Positions 18,562 through 32,332 of a stretch of 64,000 bases of DNA are shown in pieces. The first letter of the stretch is position 1; the number at the start of each line of letters is the position of its first letter. This DNA is from Pseudomonadota bacterium (GTDB lineage Bacteria > Pseudomonadota > Gammaproteobacteria > Xanthomonadales > Xanthomonadaceae). A program made the translations under genes and the position numbers. Under the pieces are notes generated by a model, which did not search any database, was not told the DNA's origin, and worked only from the letters and a program-made list of their open reading frames with translations. The stretch spans positions 620,001-684,000 of the forward strand of contig JAKACT010000001.1 in NCBI GenBank assembly GCA_021821195.1, written 5' to 3'.

Positions 18562-19689
18562 TCAGCGCCCCACCAACCGGAACGTGGCAACGCCCGCATC
18601 GCCGTCGCTGTCACCCGCGGAAACCGGCGACAGCGCGCCGCCACGGCTGACGTAGCGGGAGAACCCGGCAATGCCCGAGGCCAGCTCCAGGTCCAGGTCC
18701 AGCGCGTCCGGGGTGGCGGCGGCCGGGGTGATGCGCTTGACGATGGAAATATCGTCCAGGTAGCCGACCAGGCGCAGGTAATCGTCGGCGCCGTCGATCC
18801 CGAGCACGCGCACCCGATACACGCCCGCCGGCCCGGCCGTGCCGGCCTTGGCATATCGCCTGAAGAGTGCGTCCGCCGCACCGTCGGCGCCGCCGGCCAT
18901 CGCCCGGCGCGCGTCCATGCTGCTGGTCTGCCAGCTCGACAGCACCTTGCCACCGTCGACGAAAGTCCAGTCCGCGCGCCAGCCTTCGGCGCTGCGCTGC
19001 AGCTTGCCGATCAGCTGCATCGGCGGGCTGTAGCGCTTCGACAGCGAGGCGATCGCGGCGGTGTCGCCGCGCCAGATCGCACCCACCGCGGCCTGTTCGG
19101 CGGCAGTCCCCGCCGGCAGGCCCAGCGCATAGCCGCGCGACTTGGCCGCATCCAGCACCGAGCGCGCGGCGTTCACCTGTCCCAGCCCCACCAGCCGCGG
19201 CCCACTGCCATCGTCGATGGCGAGCCACAGCACCGGCTTGGGGCGCGGCTGCGGCCAACTGGGCAGGCCCAGCATCGCCACCAGGTCGTCCACCTCCTGC
19301 TGGCGGAAGCGCACCACCAGCTTGGTCTGGAAGCTGGGCGCGCCGGTGGCCGAGACGCCCTCGTCTTGGCGGTAGTCGTAGCCGTCCACGTAGTCCTGCG
19401 CCTTCGCCAGCTCCTCGCGCACGCCCGGCCGCTGGGCGGCACCGTCGTCGCCGGTGACGTTGCCCAACACCTGCGCCAGCGCGCGGGCGAAGGCTTTCTC
19501 GCGCTCACCGTCGGTCTGGTTACGCACCACCACTTCGGCCTGGTAGGCGCCCTGCGCCTGCGCGCGGTCGCCTTCGGTGCGCTGCGCCAGCGTGGCGCCC
19601 ACCGGTAGCAGGCACAGGCCGGCCCCCAGCAGTGCCGCCCAGAGCCATCCCTTGCACCGTCGCATCGTCCCTTGCGGCCTCGTCTGCAT
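18562..19689 (-). CDS. DUF2066 domain-containing periplasmic protein
   Basis: This 375-residue protein has an N-terminal signal sequence ([21 protein letters not shown], about residues 15-35) and a DUF2066 domain ([23 protein letters not shown] onwards). The family is uncharacterised but commonly sits beside perM and hda, as here. The ATG at 19689 is preferred over upstream starts because a GAGGAAC ribosome-binding site lies at 19694-19700. It is the first gene of the three-gene leftward operon and divergent from purM. Confidence 0.82.
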   Translation of the reverse strand: MQTRPQGTMRRCKGWLWAALLGAGLCLLPVGATLAQRTEGDRAQAQGAYQAEVVVRNQTDGEREKAFARALAQVLGNVTGDDGAAQRPGVREELAKAQDYVDGYDYRQDEGVSATGAPSFQTKLVVRFRQQEVDDLVAMLGLPSWPQPRPKPVLWLAIDDGSGPRLVGLGQVNAARSVLDAAKSRGYALGLPAGTAAEQAAVGAIWRGDTAAIASLSKRYSPPMQLIGKLQRSAEGWRADWTFVDGGKVLSSWQTSSMDARRAMAGGADGAADALFRRYAKAGTAGPAGVYRVRVLGIDGADDYLRLVGYLDDISIVKRITPAAATPDALDLDLELASGIAGFSRYVSRGGALSPVSAGDSDGDAGVATFRLVGR

Positions 19690-19777
19690 CGCTGTTCCTC
19701 GCCGGGAATCCCGGCCATCGCTACCGAAATGGTGCCGCAGCCGGGCGGGCGCGTCCATGTCCACGGCCCGCGGCTGT

Positions 19778-19783
19778 TAAAAT
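19778..19783 (+). promoter_or_regulatory. Candidate -10 box for purM
   Basis: TAAAAT lies 32 bp before the purM start in an otherwise GC-rich divergent region. No convincing -35 is visible, so this is tentative. Confidence 0.3.
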
Positions 19784-19814
19784 CGCCGATTCACCACGCC
19801 CGTGCGAGTCCGCC

Positions 19815-20864
19815 GTGACGCCATCCACACCCTCCTCCCCCGGCCTGACCTACCGCGACGCGGGCGTCGACATCGATGCCGGCAACGCGGTGGTCGAACG
19901 CATCAAGCCGCTGGTCCGCCGCACGATGCGCCCGGAAGTGCTGGGCGGCGTGGGCCTGTTCGGCGGCCTGTTCGACCTCTCCGGCCGCTACAAGGAGCCG
20001 GTGCTGGTGTCCGGCACCGACGGCGTCGGCACCAAGCTGATCCTGGCCAAGCAGCTGGACCGCCACGACAGCATCGGCCAGGACCTGGTGGCGATGTGCG
20101 TGAACGACGTGCTGGTGCAGGGCGCCGAGCCGCTGTTCTTCCTCGATTACTTCGCCACCGGCAAGCTGGACGTGGAGACCACGGTGAACGTGGTCGGCGG
20201 CATCGCGAAGGGCTGCGAGATCGCCGGCTGCGCGCTGATCGGCGGCGAGACCGCGGAAATGCCCGACATGTACCCGCCGGGCGAATACGACCTGGCCGGC
20301 TTCACCGTCGGCGCGGTGGAGAAGTCGAAGCTCATCGACTCCAGCAAGCTGCGCGCGGGCGACGTGCTGATCGGCATCGCCTCCAGCGGCCCGCATTCCA
20401 ACGGCTATTCGCTGGTGCGCAGGATCCTCGAGCGGGCGGGCAACCCACTTGACCTCGACCTCGGCGGCGTGACGCTGGCCGACGCGCTGATGGAACCCAC
20501 CCGCATCTACGTCAAGCCGGTGTTGGAGCTGCTGGCCAAGCACGACATCCATGCCATGGCCCACGTCACCGGCGGCGCGCTGGTGGAGAAGGTCATCCGG
20601 GTGGTGCCGCAGGGCCTCGGGCTGGAGATCGACACCGCCAGCTGGCCGCTGCCGGCGGTGTTCGACTGGCTGCAGCGCGAGGGCAACGTGGCGCGCGAGG
20701 AAATGTGGCGCACCTTCAACTGCGGCATCGGCTACGTGCTGATGGTCGCGCCGGCCGATGCCGCCGCGATCGGCGCCGACCTCGACCGGATGGGCCTGCC
20801 GCACTGGCAGATCGGTCAGGTCGTGCCGGCCCCTGGCGAGGGCGAGCGGCTGCACATCCGCTGA
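19815..20864 (+). CDS. purM: Phosphoribosylformylglycinamidine cyclo-ligase
   Basis: This 349-residue AIR synthetase closes the imidazole ring in purine biosynthesis. The N-terminus [21 protein letters not shown] aligns with E. coli PurM, followed by [11 protein letters not shown] and the ATP/substrate segments [26 protein letters not shown]. No ATG is available in a sensible place; the GTG at 19815 gives a length close to the family's 345. Its TGA overlaps the purN ATG (TGATG), so the two sequential-pathway genes are translationally coupled. Confidence 0.95.
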   Translation: MTPSTPSSPGLTYRDAGVDIDAGNAVVERIKPLVRRTMRPEVLGGVGLFGGLFDLSGRYKEPVLVSGTDGVGTKLILAKQLDRHDSIGQDLVAMCVNDVLVQGAEPLFFLDYFATGKLDVETTVNVVGGIAKGCEIAGCALIGGETAEMPDMYPPGEYDLAGFTVGAVEKSKLIDSSKLRAGDVLIGIASSGPHSNGYSLVRRILERAGNPLDLDLGGVTLADALMEPTRIYVKPVLELLAKHDIHAMAHVTGGALVEKVIRVVPQGLGLEIDTASWPLPAVFDWLQREGNVAREEMWRTFNCGIGYVLMVAPADAAAIGADLDRMGLPHWQIGQVVPAPGEGERLHIR

Positions 20865-21508
20865 TGCCGGCCCGCCTCGCCATCCTCGCCTCCGGCCGCG
20901 GCAGCAACCTGCAGGCGATCCTCGATGCGATCGCCGCCGGCAGGCTCGACGCGCGCATCGCCGGCGTGTTTTCCGACAAGCCCGATGCACAGGCATTGCA
21001 GCGGGTCCCGGAACCCCTGCGCTGGTCGCGCACGCCCAAGTCCTGTGGCGGCCGCGACGCCTTCGACGCGGTGCTGGCCGATGCCGTGGCCGCCTGCGAA
21101 CCGGACTGGATCGTCTGCGTCGGCTACATGCGCATCCTCGGCGAAGCCTTCGTGCAGCGCTTCGCCGGCAAGATCCTGAACATCCATCCCTCGTTGCTGC
21201 CCAAGCACAAGGGCCTGCATACCCACCAACGCGCCCTCGATGACGGCGATGCCGAGCACGGCGCCAGCCTGCACTTCGTCGACACCGAACTGGACGGCGG
21301 CGCGGTGATCGCACAGGCGCGGGTGCCGGTACTACCCACCGACGATGCCGACACGCTGGCCGCGCGGGTGCTGGCAGTCGAGCATCCACTGCTGCTGGAG
21401 GTACTGCAGCTGGCCGCCTCCGGCCGCCTTGCTGAACGCGACGGACACGCGACCGTGGATGGTCAGGCCCTGTTTACACCGCTGTCGCTAGAGTCGATGG
21501 CGACATGA
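20864..21508 (+). CDS. purN: Phosphoribosylglycinamide formyltransferase
   Basis: This 214-residue enzyme transfers a formyl group from 10-formyl-THF to glycinamide ribonucleotide. The N-terminal LAILASGRGSNLQAILDAI binds phosphate, and the catalytic segment reads KILNIHPSLLPKHKGLHTHQRAL, with the conserved N-x-H in NIHPSLLP. A conserved Asp follows in FVDTELDGG. It overlaps purM upstream and the open frame of the DUF3108 gene downstream. Confidence 0.95.
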   Translation: MPARLAILASGRGSNLQAILDAIAAGRLDARIAGVFSDKPDAQALQRVPEPLRWSRTPKSCGGRDAFDAVLADAVAACEPDWIVCVGYMRILGEAFVQRFAGKILNIHPSLLPKHKGLHTHQRALDDGDAEHGASLHFVDTELDGGAVIAQARVPVLPTDDADTLAARVLAVEHPLLLEVLQLAASGRLAERDGHATVDGQALFTPLSLESMAT

Positions 21509-21543
21509 CGGCGCTTGCCGCCGGCAACGACAGGTATCCCCGA

Positions 21544-22215
21544 ATGAAAGCAGCCCGCATCGCCTCCGCCCTGACCCTGCTCCTCGCCGCTTCGCAGGCG
21601 TGGGCAGTCAAGCCGTTCGTGGCCGATTACGAGGCCAGTTGGAAGGGCGTGCAGGCCAACGCGCAGATCAGCCTGAACCGCGGCGGCGACAACCGCTGGA
21701 ACTACGAGCTGAGCGTCAGCAACCAGCTTGGCAGCTCGCGCCAGACCACCGTGTTCGAGGAGCATGGCGGCAGCTTCCGTCCGCTCTCCGGCGTCGATGC
21801 GACGCAGGTGCTGTTCAAGCGTTCGCAGAAGAACGCCACCTACAACTGGGCCCAGCGCGAGGCGCACTGGAGCGGCGACGTGAAGGCCGACCGGGTTGGC
21901 CCGGTGAAGCTGGAAGACGGCGACCTCGACGGCATGCTGATCAACCTGGCCCTGGTCCGTGACGTGGCCGCCGGCAAGCCGCTTAGCTACCGGCTGGTGG
22001 ACAACGGCGTGGCGCGGCCGCAGCGCTTCCAAAACCTCGGCAAGGACACCGTCACCGTCGGCGGCCAGCAGCGCACGGCCACCAAGGTCGCGCGCAGCAG
22101 CGACGACAAGCAGGTGATCGTGTGGATCGTCGACGGCCTGCCCACCCCGGCGCGCATCCTGCAGCGCAAGGACGGCAGGGACGAGCTGGAGTTGACGCTC
22201 AAGTCGGTGCGCTGA
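21544..22215 (+). CDS. DUF3108 domain-containing exported protein
   Basis: This 223-residue protein has a signal peptide (MKAARIASALTLLLAASQAWA) and a DUF3108 domain beginning FVADYEASWKG. The family is periplasmic and uncharacterised. The frame is open back to an ATG at 21505 that overlaps the purN stop as ATGA; the ATG at 21544 is preferred because it begins the signal peptide directly. The gene probably sits in the purM-purN transcript and ends just before a hairpin shared with convergent nlpD. Confidence 0.8.
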   Translation: MKAARIASALTLLLAASQAWAVKPFVADYEASWKGVQANAQISLNRGGDNRWNYELSVSNQLGSSRQTTVFEEHGGSFRPLSGVDATQVLFKRSQKNATYNWAQREAHWSGDVKADRVGPVKLEDGDLDGMLINLALVRDVAAGKPLSYRLVDNGVARPQRFQNLGKDTVTVGGQQRTATKVARSSDDKQVIVWIVDGLPTPARILQRKDGRDELELTLKSVR

Positions 22216-22220
22216 GGGTT

Positions 22221-22240
22221 GACGCGGCTCCGGCCGCGTC
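22221..22240. terminator. Hairpin between convergent DUF3108 and nlpD genes
   Basis: gacgcggc (22221-22228) pairs perfectly with gccgcgtc (22233-22240) around tccg. It lies 5 bp after one gene and 10 bp from the end of the other. There is no T-run on either side. Confidence 0.4.
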
Positions 22241-22250
22241 CCGCAATCGC

Positions 22251-23021
22251 CTACCGCTTCGGCAGGTATCCCTGCGGATCCACCGGCTTGCCGTTGTAGC
22301 GGATTTCGAAGTGCAGCATGTCGCGCGAGGCGCCGCTGCGGCCCATTTCCGCGATCTGCTGGCCGGCCTTGACCAGCGCGCCCTCGTTGACCAGCCGCGC
22401 GCGGTTGTGGCCGTAGGCCGACAGCCACTGGTCGTTGTGCTTGACGATCACCAGTTCGCCGTAACCCACCAGCCCCGAGCCCGAATACACCACCACCCCG
22501 TCGGCGGCGGCGCGCACCGGCTGCCCGGCTTTGCCGGCGATGTCGATGCCCTGGCGAGTGGGATCGCCGCCCGCGAAGGTGGCCACCACGGCGCCCTCGG
22601 CTGGCCAGCGCCAGACAAGGTCACTGCTGGCCGGCGTTACCGGCACGGTCGCAGGCGGCGTGGTGGCCGGCCTGGTTGCCACCGCGGGACGCACGGGCGG
22701 ATCCCGGCGATCGCTCGGATATAGGCGCAGCCGTTGGCCCGGATAGATGGTGTAGGGCGGCGGGATGTCGTTCCACAGCGCAAGGTCGAGCGCGGTGATG
22801 CCGTTCTCGGTGGCGATCCGATAGACCGTCTGGCCGCGCTGGACCAATGCAGTCGCGCCGTACTTCGGCTGCGACACCCGCACCGGCGGCAATGCGGTGG
22901 CCGGGCCATGCCCACCGCGATGTGGGTATTCGCGCACCACCCGGCTGCGCCCGCAGCCCGCGAGCACCACCACCGCTACCGCCACCGCCAGCAACCGATA
23001 TCCGCGCATGCCGCCCATCAT
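22251..23021 (-). CDS. nlpD: NlpD-like LysM/LytM lipoprotein
   Basis: This 256-residue protein has a lipobox (VLAGC, Cys23), a LysM peptidoglycan-binding domain (about residues 60-105) and a C-terminal LytM/M23 domain. The M23 metal ligands are missing: where active enzymes have H-x3-D, this protein reads QGIDIAGKAG. The same holds in E. coli NlpD, which activates the amidase AmiC rather than cutting peptidoglycan itself. The C-terminus closely follows E. coli NlpD (IVKHNDQWLSAYGHN, MLHFEIRYNGKPVDP). The ATG at 23021 overlaps the yqaA stop. rpoS, often next to nlpD, is not found here; a convergent gene follows instead. Confidence 0.9.
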   Translation of the reverse strand: MMGGMRGYRLLAVAVAVVVLAGCGRSRVVREYPHRGGHGPATALPPVRVSQPKYGATALVQRGQTVYRIATENGITALDLALWNDIPPPYTIYPGQRLRLYPSDRRDPPVRPAVATRPATTPPATVPVTPASSDLVWRWPAEGAVVATFAGGDPTRQGIDIAGKAGQPVRAAADGVVVYSGSGLVGYGELVIVKHNDQWLSAYGHNRARLVNEGALVKAGQQIAEMGRSGASRDMLHFEIRYNGKPVDPQGYLPKR

Positions 23022-23632
23022 GCCGCAGGCCCGCGCAACAACAGCCAACTGACAAGCGCGGCGAACAGCACCATCGCCGCCCAGCCTAGGTGTTCGATCC
23101 AGCGATGCAGGGCGCGCTCGGCGCGCTCGCCGCCCAGGCGGATGACCAGCGCCAGCAAGTAGACGCGCTTGCCCCGCCCCACCAGCATCGCTGCAAGGAA
23201 CGGCAGCATCGGCACCCCGACGATGCCGCTAGCCCAGGTGAAGATCTTCAGCGGGATCGGCGTGAACCCGGCCAGCACCAGCAGCCAGAACGCCCGCCAC
23301 GGCGAATGCGCCACGATCCCGCGCAGCTCCGCCACCTCGGCGTCGATCCGCGCCAGCCAACCCAGCGCGGCCAGCCCCGGCTTGACCACTTCGTAGGCGT
23401 AATGGCCCAGCAGGTAGCCAACCACCGCGCCCAGCAGCGAAAACAGCAGGCTGATGCCGGCGAAGCGGAACGCGTGCCTGGGCTGCGCCAGGCACATCGG
23501 CGCCAGCATCACTTCCGGCATCACCGGGAACACGATGGCCTCGGCGAAGCTCAGGCCACCCAGCAGCGTCGGCGCCTTCGGATGCCGCGACCAGGCCAGC
23601 GCACGCTGGTAGAGCGGGCCAAACAATTTCAT
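23018..23632 (-). CDS. yqaA: YqaA family (SNARE-associated/VTT-like) membrane protein
   Basis: This 204-residue inner-membrane protein has four to five hydrophobic segments and the YqaA/DedA-like features [18 protein letters not shown] at the N-terminus and [16 protein letters not shown] in the middle. Related DedA proteins are flippase-like (undecaprenyl phosphate or phospholipid), but YqaA itself has no established substrate. It overlaps pcm upstream (ATGA) and nlpD downstream, placing it in the middle of the surE-pcm-yqaA-nlpD end of a long operon. Confidence 0.85.
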   Translation of the reverse strand: MKLFGPLYQRALAWSRHPKAPTLLGGLSFAEAIVFPVMPEVMLAPMCLAQPRHAFRFAGISLLFSLLGAVVGYLLGHYAYEVVKPGLAALGWLARIDAEVAELRGIVAHSPWRAFWLLVLAGFTPIPLKIFTWASGIVGVPMLPFLAAMLVGRGKRVYLLALVIRLGGERAERALHRWIEHLGWAAMVLFAALVSWLLLRGPAA

Positions 23633-24297
23633 CGATCAGTCATCCCCGACAACAAGGGCACGAACACCACCGCGCCCAGGTCTTCCTGCGCGATGCCGCC
23701 ATCCGCCTGCTTGCGCAGGCACAGCAGCGACTGCCCGCCGGAGCCACCCACCGGCGCCACCAGCACGCCGCCCGGCGCCAGCTGGGCGATGAGCGCATCC
23801 ACCAGCGCGGGACCGGCGGCGGTGACGATGATGGCGTCGAACGGCGCCTCTTCCGGCCAGCCGATGCGGCCGTCGTCGTGCTTGCTGCGCACGTGCAGGC
23901 CAAGAGCGCGGAAGCGCTTGCGCGCGGTGCGCAGCAGGTCGCCGATGCGCTCGACGGTGAACACCTCGAGCCCCAGCGCAGCCAGCACCGCCGCCTGGTA
24001 ACCGGAGCCGGTACCGACTTCGAGCACCTTCTTTGGCCCGTCGCGCAGCAGCGCCTCGGTCATCTTCGCCACCACGAAGGGCTGCGAGATGGTCTGCCCA
24101 TGCCCGATCGGCAGGGCGTTGTTCTCATAGGCGCGCGAGGCCAGCGCCTCGTCCACGAACTGGTGGCGCGGCACCGTGCGGATCGCGTTGAGCACGCGCT
24201 CGTCGCTGATGCCGCCGTTGCGCAGGTCGTCGATCAGGCGGTCGCGCACGCGCTGGCCGGTCAGGCCCATGCCGAGGTCGGCCGGCTGCAGGCGCAT
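23629..24297 (-). CDS. pcm: Protein-L-isoaspartate O-methyltransferase
   Basis: This 222-residue SAM-dependent enzyme methylates isoaspartyl residues to start repair of aged proteins. It shows [32 protein letters not shown], split by the family's substrate loop, then the SAM motif [17 protein letters not shown] and post-motif [11 protein letters not shown]. The ATG at 24297 is chosen. A GTG at 24309, overlapping the surE stop as GTGA, would add four residues and is also plausible. It follows surE, as in many proteobacteria. Confidence 0.95.
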   Translation of the reverse strand: MRLQPADLGMGLTGQRVRDRLIDDLRNGGISDERVLNAIRTVPRHQFVDEALASRAYENNALPIGHGQTISQPFVVAKMTEALLRDGPKKVLEVGTGSGYQAAVLAALGLEVFTVERIGDLLRTARKRFRALGLHVRSKHDDGRIGWPEEAPFDAIIVTAAGPALVDALIAQLAPGGVLVAPVGGSGGQSLLCLRKQADGGIAQEDLGAVVFVPLLSGMTDR

Positions 24298-24305
24298 CCG
24301 CGCTA

Positions 24306-25094
24306 TCACGATTCCGCCTCCAGTGAGGCCGCCAGCCCGCCCACCCAGCCGGCCACCTGTTCCAGCGCCTGGTAGCGGGTCAGGTCGACGTGCAGCGGGG
24401 TGATCGCGATATGGCCGCTGCGCACGGCGTGGAAATCGGTGCCGGGGCCGGCGTCCTGCTCGTCGCCGGCCGCGCCGATCCACCACCACTGGCGCCCGCG
24501 CGGGTCTTCCTGCGGGGTGCACGGCTCGGCGCGATGGCGGTGGCCGAGGCGGCTGGTCTCGAAGCCGCGGATCTCGTCCCAGGGCAGGTCCGGCACGTTG
24601 ACGTTGAGGATGGTGGACGCCGGCAGCGGGTCGCGGCGCAGGCGTTCGACGATCTCCACCGCCGCGCGCGCCGCGCTTTCGTAGTGCTTGCCCTGGTGGG
24701 CCTCGGTGACCAGCGACATCGCCACCGCCGGCAGCCCCAGGAAGCGGCCTTCCATCGCCGCCGCCACGGTGCCGGAATAGATCACGTCGTCGCCGAGATT
24801 GGCGACGTTGTTGATGCCGGACACCACGATGTCGGGCTCCAGCCCCAGCGCCTCCAGCATGCCGGTAACCGCCACGTGCACGCAGTCGGTGGGGGTGCCG
24901 TAGACCTTCCAGGTGCGCGGATCGAGCTGCACCACCCGGATCGGCGCGTCCAGCGTCAGCGAATTGCTGGCGCCGCTGCGGTCGCGGTCGGGGGCCACCA
25001 TCACCACCTCGTGGCCGGCATCGCGCAGGCCCTTGGCCAGCGCGTGGATGCCGGGGGCGTCGACGCCGTCGTCGTTGCTGACCAAAACCCGCAT
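24306..25094 (-). CDS. surE: 5'/3'-nucleotidase SurE
   Basis: This 262-residue metal-dependent survival phosphatase acts on nucleoside monophosphates. The signature metal site [15 protein letters not shown] is at the very N-terminus, with [15 protein letters not shown] and [26 protein letters not shown] following. The ATG at 25094 begins the conserved motif; the longer open frame is not family-like. It precedes pcm and is divergent from smr. Confidence 0.96.
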   Translation of the reverse strand: MRVLVSNDDGVDAPGIHALAKGLRDAGHEVVMVAPDRDRSGASNSLTLDAPIRVVQLDPRTWKVYGTPTDCVHVAVTGMLEALGLEPDIVVSGINNVANLGDDVIYSGTVAAAMEGRFLGLPAVAMSLVTEAHQGKHYESAARAAVEIVERLRRDPLPASTILNVNVPDLPWDEIRGFETSRLGHRHRAEPCTPQEDPRGRQWWWIGAAGDEQDAGPGTDFHAVRSGHIAITPLHVDLTRYQALEQVAGWVGGLAASLEAES

Positions 25095-25166
25095 CACGGC
25101 ATCAGGACATTGTGCATGCGGCCATGATACCGGATGCGCGAAAGCGCTTCGCGGTAACCTGACGCC

Positions 25167-25733
25167 ATGCGCAAGGCCCCGCCCGACATCCAACCCGAGC
25201 AGGACGACCGCGACGACGCCAGCCTGTTCCGCGCCGCCATCGGCGCCGACCGGGGCAAGGTGCGGGCACTACCGGAGGCCGCGCCGCCGCCCGCCGCGCC
25301 GAAGCCGAAACCCGCCGCGAAGATGGCCCGCCGCGACGATGAGGCCGCCCGCGAGGAGTTCCGCCACATGCTGGTGTCCGCGCTGGAAGCCGGCGACGCG
25401 ATGAGTTACCGGCGCGAGGAAATCACCCCGAGGGTGCTGAAGAAACTGGCGCGTGGCGAATACGCGGCGCAGGAAGAACTCGACCTGCACGGCCTGCCCG
25501 CGCACGCCGCCGAGGCGCTGCTGCGCGAATTCCTGCGCGACTGCCGGGCGCACGGGCTGGGCTGCGTGCGGATCGTGCACGGCAAGGGCCGCAACTCGGA
25601 GGAGCGGCTGCCGGTGCTGAAGAACCTGGTGGATCGCATCCTGCGACAGCGCGCCGACGTGCTGGCCTTCCACTCGCCGCCCGCGGCGCAGGGCGGCACC
25701 GGTGCGGTGCTGGTGCTGCTGGAGAAGCGCTGA
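25167..25733 (+). CDS. Smr/MutS2-C domain endonuclease-like protein
   Basis: This 188-residue protein has a C-terminal Smr domain (about residues 105-185) with the DLHG motif ([17 protein letters not shown]) and the conserved IVHGKGRNS, preceded by a basic, Ala/Pro-rich N-terminus. Stand-alone Smr proteins are nucleases; E. coli SmrB cleaves mRNA at collided ribosomes. Whether this one is SmrA or SmrB type is not clear. It lies on the opposite strand inside the otherwise leftward truD-surE gene string. Confidence 0.88.
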   Translation: MRKAPPDIQPEQDDRDDASLFRAAIGADRGKVRALPEAAPPPAAPKPKPAAKMARRDDEAAREEFRHMLVSALEAGDAMSYRREEITPRVLKKLARGEYAAQEELDLHGLPAHAAEALLREFLRDCRAHGLGCVRIVHGKGRNSEERLPVLKNLVDRILRQRADVLAFHSPPAAQGGTGAVLVLLEKR

Positions 25734-25779
25734 AGCCGCCGGCGAGGAACGTTCCCGCGACGACGGGAGGCGGCACCGT

Positions 25780-26814
25780 TCAACTGGATTGTGCGGAATC
25801 CACGATATCGCCCAGCTCACGCAGCACCGTCGTGGCATAGCAGCCCGGCGGCAGTACGAAGCGCAGCTCCAGCGCGCCGTCGTCTCGCCACGTCCACGCC
25901 AGCGCCGTCGGCCGCAGCCGCAGCGCGCGGCGCTCCTGCCCCAGGCCTGCGCGCTCCAGGCCCGCGCGCAGGCGCGAGGCGGTATCGCCGGCCAGCGCCG
26001 CCAGCTCCAGCTCGCGCGCAGCGCCGGTGCTGCGCAGCTCGCCCTCGCCCCAGAGGGGACCGCTGGGATGGATGTCGAACGCCTCCAGCCGCGCCTGCAG
26101 TTCCGGTGTGAACGGCTCGGGGCCGAACACGCTGCGGCTGCCATCCAGCATCCACACCTCGCCGTCCAGCGCCGCGTCCCAGTTGCCCGCCTCCACCCGC
26201 GCCGCCAGCACCCGGTTGAACAGTTCCGAACGCGCCGCGGACAGCAGCATCGTGCGCTCCTCGCGCTTGACCCGGCCGCCGGCGAACATCGCCACCGCCT
26301 TGCGCACGTTGTCACCGCCACGGCCGAAGCGCTGTTCGCCGAAGTGGTTGGGCACGCCGCGCCGCGCGATCGCGGACAGCCGCGCATCGATGGCCTCGCG
26401 CTCGCCCTCAAGTTCGCGCAGCACCAGCACGAAGCGGTTGCCAGCCAGCGCGCCGCGCGGCAGCTTGCGCGCATGCCAGGCGTGTTCCAGCACCCGCAGC
26501 TCGTCCGACTGCAGGGCAGCGATGTCCGGCGCGATCTTTTTCGGAATCCACACCGAAAACCGCTGGCGGGTCACCGCATGGCGGTCCTTCAGCCCGGCGT
26601 AGCCGATCGCCGATTCATCCACGCCCGCCCATTGCGCGATGGTCCTGGCGGCGAACGCGGTGTTCATGCCGCGCTTCTCGATGGTCAACAGCAGGTGCTC
26701 GCCGGCGCCGCTGGCCTCGAAGCCCGGCAGTTCCTCGACGAAGAAGTCCTCCGCGCTGCTGCGGATACGCGCGGCCAGCACCGGCGCGCCGTGGGCGCGC
26801 GCAGCCGTCGTCAC
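25780..26814 (-). CDS. truD: tRNA pseudouridine(13) synthase TruD
   Basis: This 344-residue enzyme isomerises U13 of glutamate tRNA. The catalytic motif is [14 protein letters not shown] (Asp in KDR), with [16 protein letters not shown] near the N-terminus and the TruD insertion domain [16 protein letters not shown] in the middle. Translation probably begins at GTG 26814, which overlaps the ispF stop as GTGA. The C-terminal part of the frame, [20 protein letters not shown], is typical of the family. The truD-ispF-ispD order is conserved in gammaproteobacteria. Confidence 0.94.
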   Translation of the reverse strand: MTTAARAHGAPVLAARIRSSAEDFFVEELPGFEASGAGEHLLLTIEKRGMNTAFAARTIAQWAGVDESAIGYAGLKDRHAVTRQRFSVWIPKKIAPDIAALQSDELRVLEHAWHARKLPRGALAGNRFVLVLRELEGEREAIDARLSAIARRGVPNHFGEQRFGRGGDNVRKAVAMFAGGRVKREERTMLLSAARSELFNRVLAARVEAGNWDAALDGEVWMLDGSRSVFGPEPFTPELQARLEAFDIHPSGPLWGEGELRSTGAARELELAALAGDTASRLRAGLERAGLGQERRALRLRPTALAWTWRDDGALELRFVLPPGCYATTVLRELGDIVDSAQSS

Positions 26815-27290
26815 GCCCGCACCAGCAGGCAGACCGCCTGCGCCGCGATGCCTTCGCCGCGGCCGGTGAAGCCCAGCTGCTCGCTGGTGGTCGCCTTGAC
26901 GCTGACCGCATCGATGTCGATGCCGAGGTCGGCGGCGATCAGTTCGCGCATGGCCTGTGCATGCGGCCCGACCTTCGGCCGCTCGCAGACCACGGTGATG
27001 TCGCAATTGCCCACGCGCCAGCCGCGTCCGAGGACCAGCGCACTGCAATGACGGACGAAGGCGCGGCTGTCGGCGCCCTTCCAGCGCGCATCCGACGGCG
27101 GGAAATGCACGCCGATGTCGCCCAGCGCCAGCGCGCCGAGGATGGCGTCGCACAGCGCGTGCAGCGCCACGTCGCCATCGGAATGCGCCAGCACGCCGCG
27201 CCCGTGCGCGATGCGCACGCCGCCCAGCATCACGTGGTCGCCGTCGCCGAAGGCGTGCACGTCAAAGCCTTGCCCGATGCGGATGTTCAT
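26811..27290 (-). CDS. ispF: 2-C-methyl-D-erythritol 2,4-cyclodiphosphate synthase
   Basis: This 159-residue enzyme performs the fifth step of the MEP isoprenoid pathway. Zinc ligands are visible in GFDVHAFG (Asp, His) near residue 9 and in [13 protein letters not shown] (His). The C-terminal signature [22 protein letters not shown] is complete. It overlaps both ispD upstream and truD downstream by 4 bp. Confidence 0.97.
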   Translation of the reverse strand: MNIRIGQGFDVHAFGDGDHVMLGGVRIAHGRGVLAHSDGDVALHALCDAILGALALGDIGVHFPPSDARWKGADSRAFVRHCSALVLGRGWRVGNCDITVVCERPKVGPHAQAMRELIAADLGIDIDAVSVKATTSEQLGFTGRGEGIAAQAVCLLVRA

Positions 27291-27973
27291 GGCGTCCTCG
27301 CCAGCAGGAATTCGACCAATGCCAGGTCCGCCGGCGTGGTCACCTTCAGATTGTCTTCGCGGCCTTCGACCAGGCGCGGATGCAGGCCCAGCCGTTCGAC
27401 TGCCATCGCCTCATCGGTCACCGCGACGCCTTCGGCCTGTGCCGCTTCCAGCGCGCGCCGCAGCAGGTCGCGGCGGAATGCCTGCGGCGTCAGTGCGCGC
27501 CACAGGCTCTCCCTCGGTTCCGTGGCGTCGATGCGGACATCGGCATTGGCGCGCTTGAGGGTGTCGCGGACCGGCGCGGCGAGGATGGCGCCGTCGGCGC
27601 AGGCCGTCGCGGCGTCGACCAGCTTGCCGATGTCGCCGGCGCGCAGGTTGGGCCGCGCGGCGTCATGCACCAGCAACAGCGCGTCTTCAGCCACACCTTC
27701 CGGCAGCGCGCGCAGCGCGGCCAGCACCGAATCGGCGCGTTCAAGGCCGCCCACGCAGGCGATCAGCGGCTTGCCGTGCATGCTGGTCCAGCCCGGCCAG
27801 TACGGGTCGTCCGCGGCCAGCGCCACCACCGCGCCATCGATGCGCGGATGCGCCAGCAGCGCGTCCAGCGCATGCGCGATCAGCGGCTTGCCGGCGGCAG
27901 GCAGGTACTGCTTCGGCACGTCGCCGCCAAAGCGGCGCCCGCTGCCGGCGGCGGGCATCAGCGCCCAGCTCAT
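27287..27973 (-). CDS. ispD: 2-C-methyl-D-erythritol 4-phosphate cytidylyltransferase
   Basis: This 228-residue enzyme couples MEP to CTP. The nucleotide-binding N-terminus reads [19 protein letters not shown], followed by [15 protein letters not shown] and the C-terminal [24 protein letters not shown]. It is followed by ispF and preceded by ftsB with ATGA-type overlaps. CTP is supplied by pyrG in the same gene string. Confidence 0.96.
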   Translation of the reverse strand: MSWALMPAAGSGRRFGGDVPKQYLPAAGKPLIAHALDALLAHPRIDGAVVALAADDPYWPGWTSMHGKPLIACVGGLERADSVLAALRALPEGVAEDALLLVHDAARPNLRAGDIGKLVDAATACADGAILAAPVRDTLKRANADVRIDATEPRESLWRALTPQAFRRDLLRRALEAAQAEGVAVTDEAMAVERLGLHPRLVEGREDNLKVTTPADLALVEFLLARTP

Positions 27974-28308
27974 GGCTGCGGCGCGGCCTCGCCCGCCGAT
28001 GCGGCGGATGCCGGCGCGGCCTGCGCGCCGTCGATCACCCGGTAGAAGGTCTCGCCCGGCTTGACCATGCCCAGCTCGCTGCGCGCGCGCTCTTCCACCG
28101 CTTCGCCGCCGGCCTTGAGGTCGGCGACTTCCGCGGCCAGCGCATCGTTGCGCGCCTGCAGGCGGCGGTTCTCGGCCACCTGCGTCTTCACCTGCGCGGT
28201 CAGCGCGGCCACTTCGTGCTGGCCGCCGCTGCCGTACCAGAGCTTGTACTGCAGCGCCGCCAGCAGCAGCACCAGCAAGACCAGCAGCACGCGCAACGGT
28301 TTGCCCAC
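27970..28308 (-). CDS. ftsB: Cell division protein FtsB
   Basis: This 112-residue bitopic protein has one N-terminal membrane helix (PLRVLLVLLVLLLAALQYKLW), then a coiled coil (about residues 30-70) and the FtsB C-terminal motif VEERARSELGMVKPGETFYRVI. It works in the FtsQLB complex that activates septal peptidoglycan synthesis. No ATG is suitably placed; the GTG at 28308, 14 bp after eno, is used. An Ala/Pro-rich tail follows the conserved domain. Confidence 0.93.
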   Translation of the reverse strand: MGKPLRVLLVLLVLLLAALQYKLWYGSGGQHEVAALTAQVKTQVAENRRLQARNDALAAEVADLKAGGEAVEERARSELGMVKPGETFYRVIDGAQAAPASAASAGEAAPQP

Positions 28309-28322
28309 GGCGACGTGCAGGC

Positions 28323-30470
<2,148 letters not shown>

Positions 30471-30478
30471 GGGTGCGC

Positions 30479-32179
<1,701 letters not shown>

Positions 32180-32332
32180 GCGGCAAGACGCGCCGGCGTA
32201 CATGCCCGCCACCCCGCGCCTTGGACATAAGCCATTGATCCGGATACGGAAAGCCGCTTCCTTGGAAACCAGCCCGCAAGGCTGCAATGGCGGCTGCCAC
32301 CGCGGCCTGCGCCTCGCGCCCCCGGCGCCCGC

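Noticed and set aside
22251-23021. The LysM/M23 lipoprotein as an active metallopeptidase
   Set aside because: The zinc-binding H-x3-D is replaced (QGIDIAG), as in NlpD, so it should be an amidase activator rather than an enzyme.
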